From the NCBI GenBank assembly GCA_025362155.1, contig JANYHX010000157.1:1-12149 (forward strand): 12,149 bases of DNA, read 5' to 3'. The translations under genes and the position numbers were made by a program. This document shows, piece by piece, positions 5,771 through 12,149 of the stretch. The DNA comes from Gallionella sp. GTDB lineage: Bacteria > Pseudomonadota > Gammaproteobacteria > Burkholderiales > Gallionellaceae. How positions within the stretch are numbered: position 1 is the first letter of the stretch; every line of letters starts with the position of its first letter. The notes under the pieces are model-generated. The model saw only the letters and a program-made list of their open reading frames with translations. It did no database searches and had not been told where the DNA came from.

Positions 5771-5970
5771 TCGTATCTCCCTGAGTTGCTTTTGTTTTTA
5801 ATCTAAACGAGTGTTGTTAAATGGTCTGTACGTACTTTAACAGAACAGAAGGACTCTTCAACACTGAACGGATGGGTGGCCACACCAAACCGATGAATGG
5901 TTATAAAAGGAAGAGGCTATAAAGATGCAACAAATTAGGAGTTTACCGCTTTTCGTAAATTAAATAGATT
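5771..5970. promoter_or_regulatory. Divergent promoter region between the M23 peptidase gene and tyrS
   Basis: This 200-bp region serves two genes in opposite directions. It has a perfect inverted repeat TGTTAAA (5815-5821)/TTTAACA (5836-5842) enclosing the palindrome GTACGTAC (5828-5835), and a wider pair AGTGTTG (5810-5816)/CAACACT (5859-5865). These are candidate regulator sites. Two TATAAA boxes (5902-5907 and 5918-5923) are possible -10 elements for tyrS, but neither has a good -35. A short ORF lies at 5925-5963. Confidence 0.4.
5925..5963 (+). CDS. Possible 12-residue upstream ORF in the tyrS leader
   Basis: ATG 5925 to TAA 5963 encodes MQQIRSLPLFVN and is preceded by a purine-rich AGGAAGAGG (5908-5916) eight bases away. 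The tyrS start has no comparable SD and lies 7 bp after this stop, so translational coupling is possible. The peptide holds no tyrosine codon, so it is not a classic attenuator. The ORF is short enough to be chance. Confidence 0.25.
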   Translation: MQQIRSLPLFVN

Positions 5971-7188
5971 ATGAAGATGAAAGCAATACCGGCAGAATTT
6001 ACACATGCGTTATCACAAATAAAACGCGGCACACACGAGATATTGCTTGAGGAAGAATTGCAACAAAAGCTCGCGCTGGGGCGCCCATTGCGCGTCAAGG
6101 CGGGATTTGATCCGACCGCACCGGATTTGCATCTTGGCCATACCGTGCTGCTCAACAAGATGCGCCAGTTACAGGATCTCGGGCACCACGCGCTGTTTTT
6201 AATCGGCGACTTTACTGGAATGATCGGCGACCCCAGCGGAAAAAATACGACACGTCCGCCATTGTCCCGTGAGCAGGTAATGGAAAACGCTCAATCCTAT
6301 CGCGACCAGGTGTTCAAGGTACTGGATACGGAAAAAACCGAGATCGTATTTAACTCAAGCTGGATGGATAAGTTTTCTGCGGCAGATTTGATCAAGCTGG
6401 CGGCTACCCATACTGTGGCACGTATGCTGGAGCGCGATGACTTTTCCAGGCGCTACAAGAGTAACCAGCCGATCGCCATTCATGAATTTATTTATCCCTT
6501 AGTGCAGGGCTATGATTCTGTGGCGCTCAAGGCGGACATCGAGCTGGGCGGCACTGATCAGAAATTCAACCTGCTAATGGGGCGCGAGCTGCAGAAACAT
6601 TATGGGCAGCCCACGCAGTGTGTGCTAACAATGCCGCTGCTCGAAGGCTTGGACGGCGTGAATAAAATGTCCAAGTCGCTTGGCAATTACATCGGCGTCA
6701 CCGATACCCCACAGGATATGTTCGGCAAGCTGATGTCGATTTCCGATACTTTAATGTGGCGCTATCTGGAATTGCTGTCGTTCCGCAATCTGGAGGAGAT
6801 CGCTGTTTGGCGTGCAGACGTGGCTACCGGACGCAATCCGCGCGACATCAAGGTATTGCTGGCACAGGAAATCGTGGTGCGCTTCCACTCGCGGCAGGCC
6901 GCGGAAGGGGCATTGATGGAATTTGAAGCGCGCTTTCGACTAGGTGTGTTGCCGGACGATATGCCGGAAGTCAATGTTTCTGCGCCTGCCGGTAGCATTG
7001 TTGTGCCGCAATTGCTCAAACAGGCCGGGCTGGTGGAAGGAACATCTGAAGCGATGCGTATGATTCAGCAAGGCGCGGTCAAGCTGGACGGTGAGCGTAT
7101 CAACGATAAGTCAGCCGTGGTCAAGGCGGGCACGGTGGTGGTGGCGCAGGTCGGCAAGCGAAAATTCGCCCGAATCACAGTTCAGTAA
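5971..7188 (+). CDS. tyrS: Tyrosyl-tRNA synthetase
   Basis: TyrRS charges tRNA-Tyr with tyrosine using ATP in the cytosol. The 405-residue protein is a class I synthetase. The HIGH-type motif is HLGH at 54-57 in [14 protein letters not shown], the tyrosine-pocket region includes [26 protein letters not shown] (split here as about 175-200), and KMSKS is at 232-236. An S4 RNA-binding domain occupies about 340-400 ([20 protein letters not shown]). KMSKS with the [11 protein letters not shown] form indicates the TyrRZ-like branch rather than the E. coli TyrS branch. Start choice is uncertain: ATG 5971 or ATG 5977, neither with a good SD. It is divergent from the M23 peptidase gene and is followed by rpsU with its own promoter. 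Confidence 0.96.
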   Translation: MKMKAIPAEFTHALSQIKRGTHEILLEEELQQKLALGRPLRVKAGFDPTAPDLHLGHTVLLNKMRQLQDLGHHALFLIGDFTGMIGDPSGKNTTRPPLSREQVMENAQSYRDQVFKVLDTEKTEIVFNSSWMDKFSAADLIKLAATHTVARMLERDDFSRRYKSNQPIAIHEFIYPLVQGYDSVALKADIELGGTDQKFNLLMGRELQKHYGQPTQCVLTMPLLEGLDGVNKMSKSLGNYIGVTDTPQDMFGKLMSISDTLMWRYLELLSFRNLEEIAVWRADVATGRNPRDIKVLLAQEIVVRFHSRQAAEGALMEFEARFRLGVLPDDMPEVNVSAPAGSIVVPQLLKQAGLVEGTSEAMRMIQQGAVKLDGERINDKSAVVKAGTVVVAQVGKRKFARITVQ

Positions 7189-7195
7189 ATTGTGG

Positions 7196-7224
7196 TTGTG
7201 GGGGGCGGGCTGATTTGCTAGAAT
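7196..7224 (+). promoter_or_regulatory. Promoter of the rpsU-yqeY-dnaG-rpoD operon
   Basis: A -35-like TTGTGG (7196-7201) and a -10 TAGAAT (7219-7224; five of six consensus bases) are separated by exactly 17 bp, between the tyrS stop and rpsU. Position and spacing suit a strong housekeeping promoter. The leader continues with a T run (7236-7242) and AGAAGG (7245-7250) before ATG 7261. Confidence 0.6.
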
Positions 7225-7260
7225 CGCGCCCTCAATTTTTTTGTAGAAGGTAGTTTGTTC

Positions 7261-7473
7261 ATGACAACAGTACGAGTGAAAGAGAATGAGCCGTTTGAAG
7301 TAGCAATGCGTCGTTTCAAGCGTTCCGTGGAAAAGACTGGACTGCTAACCGACTTGCGCGCCCGCGAATTTTACGAGAAGCCTACCGCAGAACGTAAGCG
7401 CAAACTGGCTGCTGCCGTAAAGCGTCATTACAAACGCTTGATGAGCCAAGTTCTCCCCCCAAAGCTCTATTAA
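7261..7473 (+). CDS. rpsU: Small ribosomal subunit protein bS21
   Basis: This 70-residue, highly basic protein is the 30S subunit component bS21, which sits near the anti-Shine-Dalgarno end of 16S rRNA and helps start translation. The N-terminus [21 protein letters not shown] fits the family, as does the Lys/Arg-rich C-terminus [19 protein letters not shown] 7261 is chosen over the in-frame TTG at 7255, since family proteins begin exactly with this methionine and AGAAGG lies ten bases upstream. It is the first gene of the macromolecular synthesis operon (rpsU-dnaG-rpoD), which links translation, replication and transcription. In this lineage yqeY lies between rpsU and dnaG. Confidence 0.97.
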   Translation: MTTVRVKENEPFEVAMRRFKRSVEKTGLLTDLRAREFYEKPTAERKRKLAAAVKRHYKRLMSQVLPPKLY

Positions 7474-7510
7474 AAGCCTGCGCCGTCTTGGGTGTAATGG
7501 TCGGCTTCGT

Positions 7511-7957
7511 ATGAGCCTCAAGCAACAAATCACTGATGACATGAAAACCGCGATGCGTGCCAAGAATACGGCGCGTCTCGGAGCAATTCGCCTGTTACTC
7601 GCTGCCATGAAGCAACGCGAAGTGGACGAGCGCATTGAGCTGTCCGATGCGGATGTAGTTACTATCATAGAAAAAATGAACAAGCAACGGCGCGATTCCA
7701 TTAGTCAATATGAAGCGGTCGGACGCCAGGATTTGGCGGATGTCGAGAAGTTTGAAATGAGTGTTCTGGCAACCTATATGCCGCAACAACTCAGCGAAGC
7801 CGAAATCACGGCTGCAGTGGTCGAGGCGATTGCAGCGACTGGTGCGGCTAGTCAGCAAGACATGGGGAAAGTGATGGGCGTGCTGAAACCCAAGTTGGCC
7901 GGACGCGCTGATATGGGCAAAGTTTCTGCATTGATCAAAGCGCAACTGAACAAATAA
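7511..7957 (+). CDS. yqeY: GatB/YqeY domain-containing protein
   Basis: The 148-residue protein matches the YqeY family, related to the C-terminal tRNA-binding domain of GatB in Glu-tRNA(Gln) amidotransferase. Its precise role in bacteria is not established; a link to tRNA-dependent amidation or tRNA binding is inferred. Visible features are the N-terminal helical bundle (LKQQITDDMKTAMRAKNTARLGAIRLLLAAMK), the motif LATYMPQQLSEAEI, and the C-terminal glycine-rich helical piece MGKVMGVLKPKLAGRADMGKV, typical of the family tail. It starts 37 bp after rpsU with a weak SD, consistent with co-transcription. A MITE-like element is inserted 7 bp downstream of its stop. Confidence 0.93.
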   Translation: MSLKQQITDDMKTAMRAKNTARLGAIRLLLAAMKQREVDERIELSDADVVTIIEKMNKQRRDSISQYEAVGRQDLADVEKFEMSVLATYMPQQLSEAEITAAVVEAIAATGAASQQDMGKVMGVLKPKLAGRADMGKVSALIKAQLNK

Positions 7958-7964
7958 TCTGTAG

Positions 7965-8103
7965 GGCACCTCTAAAAATTCAAAATCCTAAGCTAGACAA
8001 GGCGCGAAAGAAATTTTAGCGCGCGGCATATGTTTGATATGTAAGCGTTAAAATTTTTTGAGCAACGTAGTATCGCGACGGAGTTTGGGTTTTTAGAGGT
8101 GCC
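7965..8103. mobile_element. MITE-like palindromic element, copy 2 (inside the rpsU-rpoD operon)
   Basis: A 139-bp non-coding element with perfect 14-bp terminal inverted repeats, GGCACCTCTAAAAA (7965-7978) and TTTTTAGAGGTGCC (8090-8103). It is flanked by a perfect 5-bp direct repeat, TGTAG (7960-7964 and 8104-8108), read as a target-site duplication. The whole element is an imperfect palindrome: AAATTTTA (8011-8018) pairs with TAAAATTT (8049-8056), and CATAT (8027-8031) with ATATG (8037-8041) at the tip. It can thus fold into one long hairpin in RNA. Its + strand aligns with the minus strand of the element at 975-1164. It encodes no protein. Confidence 0.85.
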
Positions 8104-8182
8104 TGTAGTAGCCATCCCAAGTAGTACCCAGATAAGCATTCCTTGGTATTTGCCAAGCGTAATGAAAAGGCGGTGTGCTGGC

Positions 8183-9907
8183 GTGATTCCAAAAAATTTC
8201 ATTCAGGATCTGCTTAATCGTCTCGATATTGTGGACGTGGTCGAACGTTATGTGCCGCTAAAAAAAGCCGGGGCAAACTACGTTGCCTGCTGCCCGTTTC
8301 ACAACGAAAAGTCCCCTTCATTTACCGTAAGCCAGACCAAACAGTTTTATCATTGCTTCGGCTGCGGCGCGCATGGCACGGCGATTAGTTTTGTGATGGA
8401 ACATGCCGGGCTTGGCTATGTGGATGCGATTGAGGAACTGGCGCGCAGTGTGGGTTTGGAGGTTCCAAACGAACGCCCTATCGCAGCTGAAGCGTACCAA
8501 AAAATTGCGCCGGATTTGTATGAGGTGATGCAAACCGCCACAGGCTATTACCGCGAGCAACTCAAACTGTCCCAACGTGCGGTCGACTATCTCAAACAAC
8601 GCGGCCTGAGCGGCGAGATTGCGGCAAAATTCGGCATTGGTTATGCGCCGGACGGTTGGCAGAATCTCGCTGTCGCTTTTCCAGATTACCAGGATGCAAC
8701 GCTGAGTGAAACCGGTTTGGTGATCACCAGCGAAGAGGCTAAACGCTACGATAGATTCCGTGACCGCATCATGTTCCCGATCGTCAACGTGCGCGGTCAG
8801 GTCATCGGCTTCGGCGGACGGGTGCTGGATAAGGGCGAACCCAAGTACCTCAATTCACCGGAAACCCCATTATTTGAAAAAGGCCGTGAACTGTATGGTC
8901 TGTTTCAGGCGCAAAAAGCTATTCGTGCCAAGCAACGAGTATTGGTGGTGGAAGGTTACATGGACGTGGTGGCACTGGCGCAACACGGCGTGGAATATGC
9001 CGTTGCGACCCTGGGCACGGCGACCACCCCATACCATATACAGAAATTATTGCGTTTAACCGAACATATCGTATTTTGTTTTGACGGCGATAAAGCCGGG
9101 CAAAAGGCGGCCTGGCGGGCACTGGAAAACGCGCTGCCCTATTTGCAGGACGGTAAGCGTATCAGCTACCTGTTCTTGCCGGTGGAACATGATCCGGATA
9201 GTTTCATTCGCGAATTTGGCAACATCGCTTTTGAGCAGTGTGTTGAGGAAGCCATGCCTCTTTCCACTTATCTGTTGCGTGAAGTGGGTGCTGGTTTGGA
9301 CTTGCGCACCCAGGAAGGCCGTAACCAGTTATTGCAGCGCGCCAAGCCGCTGTTGACGGCCATCGCTGCGCCAGCCACAGCATTGTTGTTGCGCAAGGAA
9401 GTCGCCGCGCTTTCCGGCGTCAGCCAAGCCGAACTGGAGGCCTTATATGAAATCAAACCCGTGGTGCGTGCGCCACGTAGTGCCTTTCAAAAAGCGGCGC
9501 GCCCTACCCCTTCAGCGCATCGTTTATTGCTGCAATGCCTGATTGCGCAACCCCAGCTAGGACAACAGATGCCTGGTGAATGGCAGGAACAGGGCGCTGA
9601 TGCCGAGGCGGCCTCAGCCGTGCTGATGGTATTGCGTGAAACTGATTTCACCCTGAGCAGTCCTACGCTCACGCAATTATTTCAAGGCACTATCCATGAA
9701 AAAACATTGGCTTTGGCACAAGCAGATATGCTCAATTGGGGCGAGAACTTTGACGTGAATGCCGAGTTTGCCGGGTTAATGGGCAAGTTTAACGAAGGCC
9801 AACACCGTCAGCAGCTTAAATCCTTAGAAGCGAAGGGTTTGAAGACTGAGTCAGAGCGTGAGCAATACCGGTTTTTGCAGAATCAAATGAGGTTAAGAAA
9901 AAGTTAG
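8183..9907 (+). CDS. dnaG: DNA primase DnaG
   Basis: DnaG makes the RNA primers for chromosome replication and is recruited by the DnaB helicase. GTG 8183 gives MIPKNFIQDLL, the family's normal start; upstream in-frame starts (GTG 8099, ATG 8162) would add residues encoded by the inserted element or without homology. The 574-residue length is usual. The zinc-binding domain has Cys37, His40, Cys58 and Cys61 (CPFHNEKSP and HCFGC). The TOPRIM core carries Glu257 in VLVVEGYMDV and Asp301/Asp303 in FDGDKAG; DPDS is at 337-340. The C-terminal helical DnaB-binding region follows after about residue 430. AAGG (8167-8170) is a weak, distant SD. The gene lies downstream of a 139-bp hairpin element that separates it from yqeY. 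Confidence 0.97.
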   Translation: MIPKNFIQDLLNRLDIVDVVERYVPLKKAGANYVACCPFHNEKSPSFTVSQTKQFYHCFGCGAHGTAISFVMEHAGLGYVDAIEELARSVGLEVPNERPIAAEAYQKIAPDLYEVMQTATGYYREQLKLSQRAVDYLKQRGLSGEIAAKFGIGYAPDGWQNLAVAFPDYQDATLSETGLVITSEEAKRYDRFRDRIMFPIVNVRGQVIGFGGRVLDKGEPKYLNSPETPLFEKGRELYGLFQAQKAIRAKQRVLVVEGYMDVVALAQHGVEYAVATLGTATTPYHIQKLLRLTEHIVFCFDGDKAGQKAAWRALENALPYLQDGKRISYLFLPVEHDPDSFIREFGNIAFEQCVEEAMPLSTYLLREVGAGLDLRTQEGRNQLLQRAKPLLTAIAAPATALLLRKEVAALSGVSQAELEALYEIKPVVRAPRSAFQKAARPTPSAHRLLLQCLIAQPQLGQQMPGEWQEQGADAEAASAVLMVLRETDFTLSSPTLTQLFQGTIHEKTLALAQADMLNWGENFDVNAEFAGLMGKFNEGQHRQQLKSLEAKGLKTESEREQYRFLQNQMRLRKS

Positions 9908-9917
9908 TGTAATCAGG

Positions 9918-9960
9918 TATAATCCGCCGCTTTTCTGCGGCCTTAAGGTAATTTAAGGCC
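9918..9960 (+). promoter_or_regulatory. Internal rpoD promoter box and leader hairpins
   Basis: A perfect -10 TATAAT (9918-9923) lies in the 75-bp dnaG-rpoD gap, with only a poor -35 (TTAAGA, 9893-9898, 19 bp away). Just after it come a small CCGC/GCGG hairpin (9927-9940) and a perfect 8-bp stem GGCCTTAA (9939-9946)/TTAAGGCC (9953-9960) with a 6-nt loop. No T run follows, so these are not an intrinsic terminator. They could stabilise or mark a processing site of the rpoD message, as is known between dnaG and rpoD in E. coli. Confidence 0.5.
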
Positions 9961-9982
9961 TTACGCAATTGGGAATGTGAAC

Positions 9983-11914
9983 ATGGCAAAAATTAAAGAA
10001 GACAAGAAAAAGCAAGTCAAGAAGCAAGCAGTCATTATCGAACAACCGGTTGTGGATCGGTTACAGGATATCGAGGCACGACGCACGCGCCTGAAGGCTT
10101 TGATTGTGCTGGGCAAAGAGCGCGGCTATCTGACTTACGCCGAAATCAACGACCATTTGCCGGATATGCTGGAAGTTGAACAGATCGAAGGCGTAGTCAG
10201 CATGATCAATGAGATGGGCGTGTCGGTGTGCGACGTGGCTCCGGACGCTGAAACCCTAATTATGACGGATGTCGCGCCCGCTGTGGCAGATGAAGACGCA
10301 GTGGAAGAAGCCGAGGCCGCGCTTTCTACAGTGGATTCAGAATTTGGTCGCACTACCGATCCCGTGCGTATGTATATGCGTGAGATGGGCACGGTCGGAT
10401 TGCTCACCCGCGAAAAAGAAATCGAGATCGCCAAACGTATCGAAGAAGGCCTGAAGCACATGATTCAGGCAATTTCTGCATGTCCCGCGACAATCGCGGA
10501 AATCCTCGCGCTATCTGCCAAGATTGAAGGCAACCAGATGCGCATCGACGAACTGATAGATGGTTTTGTGGATGTCGCAGATGAAGTGATCCTCGCCGCA
10601 AACGGCAATGATGAAATAGAAGATATCGGCGCGAATGATATTGTCGAAGAAGAGGAAGACGAAGAAGCCGCAGCGGCAGCAGCAGCGGCCAATCTGGCGC
10701 AGCTCAGGGCGGATGCCTTGGCGCGCTTCGCTGTGGTGGGTGATTTATTTTCCAAATTAGGCAAGGCTTACGAGAAGCACGGCTATCGCAGCAAGCAATA
10801 CGACAAGCTGCAAACGGGGATTTCTGACGAGTTGATGAAGTTCCGTTTCTCCGCGAAGCAGGTGGATGCTTTGTGCGACACGATGCGCGGTTTGGTAGAA
10901 GAAGTGCGCCGCAGCGAGCGTAGCATCCAAGATATGTGCGTGACTAAAGGCAAAATGCCGCGCCCTCATTTCATCAAGGTATTTCCTGGAAATGAAGACA
11001 ACCTGCAGTGGGTATCACAGGAACTGAAGACAAAAAAACCCTATGGTGAAACGCTGGAACGGTACCAGCACGCCATCGTGGAACAGCAAAAACATTTGCT
11101 GGATTTGCAGCAGCGTGTGGGTATTCCGATCCGCGACCTGAAGGAAATCAATCGCCAAATGACCAACGGCGAAGCCAAGGCGCGCCGTGCCAAGCGCGAC
11201 ATGATTGAAGCCAACCTGCGCCTGGTGATTTCAATCGCCAAAAAATACACCAATCGCGGCCTGCAATTCCTCGACCTGATTCAGGAAGGCAATATCGGCT
11301 TGATGAAAGCAGTGGACAAGTTTGAATATCGCCGCGGCTATAAATTTTCGACTTATGCTACTTGGTGGATACGTCAGGCGATAACGCGCTCCATTGCCGA
11401 TCAGGCGCGCACCATTCGTATTCCGGTGCATATGATTGAAACCATCAACAAGATGAATCGCATCTCGCGGCAGATCATGCAAGAGACCGGGCAGGAGCCG
11501 GATGTGGCGACGCTGGTGATCAAGATGGAAATGCCGGAAGATAAAATCCGTAAGATATTTAAAATCGCCAAAGAGCCAATCTCCATGGAAACCCCAGTGG
11601 GCGATGACGACGATTCGCACTTGGGCGATTTCATTGAAGACTCACATACCGCTGTACCTATTGATGCAGCGATTTACGAGAGTCTGCGCGGCGCGACCGC
11701 AGATATTCTGGACAGCTTGACGCAACGAGAAGCCAAGGTATTGCGCATGCGCTTCGGCATCGAAATGAACACCGATCACACGCTCGAGGAAGTAGGCAAG
11801 CAATTTGATGTCACTCGCGAACGTATCCGTCAGATCGAAGCCAAGGCACTCCGCAAGCTCCGTCATCCTTCGCGCTCTGAAAAATTGAAAAGCTTTCTGG
11901 ATAGCGAAAACTAA
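9983..11914 (+). CDS. rpoD: RNA polymerase primary sigma factor RpoD (sigma-70)
   Basis: The 643-residue primary sigma factor directs RNA polymerase to housekeeping promoters. In order: a lysine-rich N-terminus, region 1.1 (about 25-95), region 1.2 ([21 protein letters not shown], about 126-146), a non-conserved insert (about 160-395), region 2 with the -10 recognition segment ([18 protein letters not shown] then [17 protein letters not shown], about 411-470), region 3 (about 480-555) and region 4 with the -35 helix-turn-helix ([20 protein letters not shown], 601-620). The insert holds an acidic then polyalanine tract at 221-236. ATG 9983 is preferred over GTG 9977; GGGA lies eight bases upstream. 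It closes the rpsU-yqeY-dnaG-rpoD operon and also has a probable own promoter. A tRNA gene follows after 23 bp. Confidence 0.98.
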   Translation: MAKIKEDKKKQVKKQAVIIEQPVVDRLQDIEARRTRLKALIVLGKERGYLTYAEINDHLPDMLEVEQIEGVVSMINEMGVSVCDVAPDAETLIMTDVAPAVADEDAVEEAEAALSTVDSEFGRTTDPVRMYMREMGTVGLLTREKEIEIAKRIEEGLKHMIQAISACPATIAEILALSAKIEGNQMRIDELIDGFVDVADEVILAANGNDEIEDIGANDIVEEEEDEEAAAAAAAANLAQLRADALARFAVVGDLFSKLGKAYEKHGYRSKQYDKLQTGISDELMKFRFSAKQVDALCDTMRGLVEEVRRSERSIQDMCVTKGKMPRPHFIKVFPGNEDNLQWVSQELKTKKPYGETLERYQHAIVEQQKHLLDLQQRVGIPIRDLKEINRQMTNGEAKARRAKRDMIEANLRLVISIAKKYTNRGLQFLDLIQEGNIGLMKAVDKFEYRRGYKFSTYATWWIRQAITRSIADQARTIRIPVHMIETINKMNRISRQIMQETGQEPDVATLVIKMEMPEDKIRKIFKIAKEPISMETPVGDDDDSHLGDFIEDSHTAVPIDAAIYESLRGATADILDSLTQREAKVLRMRFGIEMNTDHTLEEVGKQFDVTRERIRQIEAKALRKLRHPSRSEKLKSFLDSEN

Positions 11915-11937
11915 GCTGGCAATCACTAAACTTTTTC

Positions 11938-12014
11938 GGGTCGTTAGCTCAGTTGGTTAGAGCAGAGGACTCATAATCCTTTGGTCGGTGGTTCAAGTCC
12001 ACCACGACCCACCA
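11938..12014 (+). tRNA. tRNA with CAU anticodon, probably tRNA-Ile2 (lysidine-modified), possibly elongator Met
   Basis: A complete 77-nt cloverleaf with encoded CCA. The acceptor stem GGGTCGT (11938-11944)/ACGACCC (12004-12010) is perfect, the D arm contains AGCTCAGTTGGTTAGAGC, and the anticodon loop CTCATAA has CAT at 11972-11974. The T arm includes GGTTCAAGTCC. The variable and T-stem region TTGGTCGGTGGTTCAAGTCC is closer, from memory, to E. coli ileX (tRNA-Ile CAU) than to metT, hence the Ile2 preference. In that case TilS must convert C34 to lysidine so that it reads AUA. It is not an initiator tRNA, since the first base pair is G-C. Confidence 0.9.
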
Positions 12015-12017
12015 GTC

Positions 12018-12045
12018 AAAGGCTTGCAGCGATGCAAGCCTTTTT
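12018..12045 (+). terminator. Intrinsic terminator after the tRNA
   Basis: An 11-bp perfect stem, AAAGGCTTGCA (12018-12028)/TGCAAGCCTTT (12033-12043), with a GCGA tetraloop of the GNRA type, runs into five T's (12041-12045). It lies 3 bp after the tRNA CCA end and probably ends the whole rpoD-tRNA transcript. Confidence 0.9.
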
Positions 12046-12067
12046 AATTTACGTTGTTTCAAGAATT

Positions 12068-12149
12068 TTATTTGGGCATATTCGCCGTTTCCGGCAATAC
12101 TGATTGCAATTGGGAATTGCCGGGGAATTCGTTCAACATTTGGCGAGCC
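12068..12149 (-). CDS. C-terminal end of an unidentified minus-strand protein (partial)
   Basis: An open frame enters from the right edge of the window and ends at TAA (complement of 12068-12070). The visible 26 residues include ARQMLNEFPGNSQLQSVLPE. The A-R-x-x-L-x-x-F-P-x-x-x-x-L pattern resembles a TPR helix pair as in lipoproteins of the BamD/CpoB kind, but this is too short to name. It converges on the tRNA terminator and the composition looks coding. The call rests only on an open frame with plausible residues. Confidence 0.45.
   Translation of the reverse strand, partial: ARQMLNEFPGNSQLQSVLPETANMPK

Noticed and set aside
8142..8157. CTTGG/CCAAG hairpin before dnaG as a terminator
   Set aside because: A 5-bp stem with no T run; too weak to be called a terminator or regulator.
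8099..8182. N-terminal extension of DnaG from GTG 8099
   Set aside because: The extra 28 residues are encoded partly by the terminal repeat of the inserted element and lack family similarity; GTG 8183 gives the canonical MIPKNFIQ start.

Overview
The window looks like a chromosomal segment of a betaproteobacterium, most likely Nitrosomonadales/Gallionellaceae-like. That assignment is an inference from two gene orders: rpsU - yqeY - dnaG - rpoD - tRNA(CAU), and tyrS divergent from an M23 peptidase - anmK pair. Protein sequences fit this, but I could run no database search.

Layout. Bases 1-2204 are an accessory island. It holds two inverted REP-type hairpins with flanking GTAG, a 3'-truncated REP-associated transposase (RAYT), an Xre/MbcA-type antitoxin with a RES toxin, and a DUF433 antitoxin with a DUF5615 PIN-like toxin broken by a one-base frameshift. 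Bases 2205-2486 are a relic zone. It contains a TATAAT box and a 33-codon ORF whose first residues resemble the start of inorganic pyrophosphatase (ppa), directly before folD. folD (2487-3347) converges with an anmK / M23 endopeptidase operon on the minus strand (3352-5770). A 200-bp divergent promoter region then leads into tyrS. From 7190 to 11914 lies the macromolecular synthesis operon rpsU-yqeY-dnaG-rpoD. It is followed by a tRNA with CAU anticodon, a strong GNRA-loop terminator, and the C-terminal end of an unidentified minus-strand gene.

The most interesting observation is a pair of related, non-coding, hairpin-forming, MITE-like elements in opposite orientation (975-1164 and 7965-8103). 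Both have 14-bp terminal inverted repeats of the form GGCaycTCTAAAAA, a shared interior and a CATAT/ATATG centre. The second copy is flanked by a perfect 5-bp duplication (TGTAG) and sits inside the macromolecular synthesis operon between yqeY and dnaG. The first copy sits exactly between antitoxin stop and toxin start. There it appears to have split an ancestral TAATG stop/start overlap, duplicated the ATG, and supplied a Shine-Dalgarno-like AGAGG from its own terminus to the toxin gene.

How the genes work together: the core genes cover translation (rpsU, tyrS, tRNA), replication priming (dnaG), housekeeping transcription (rpoD), one-carbon metabolism (folD) and cell-wall turnover (M23, anmK). 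The accessory end is a decaying toxin-antitoxin and repeat cluster.
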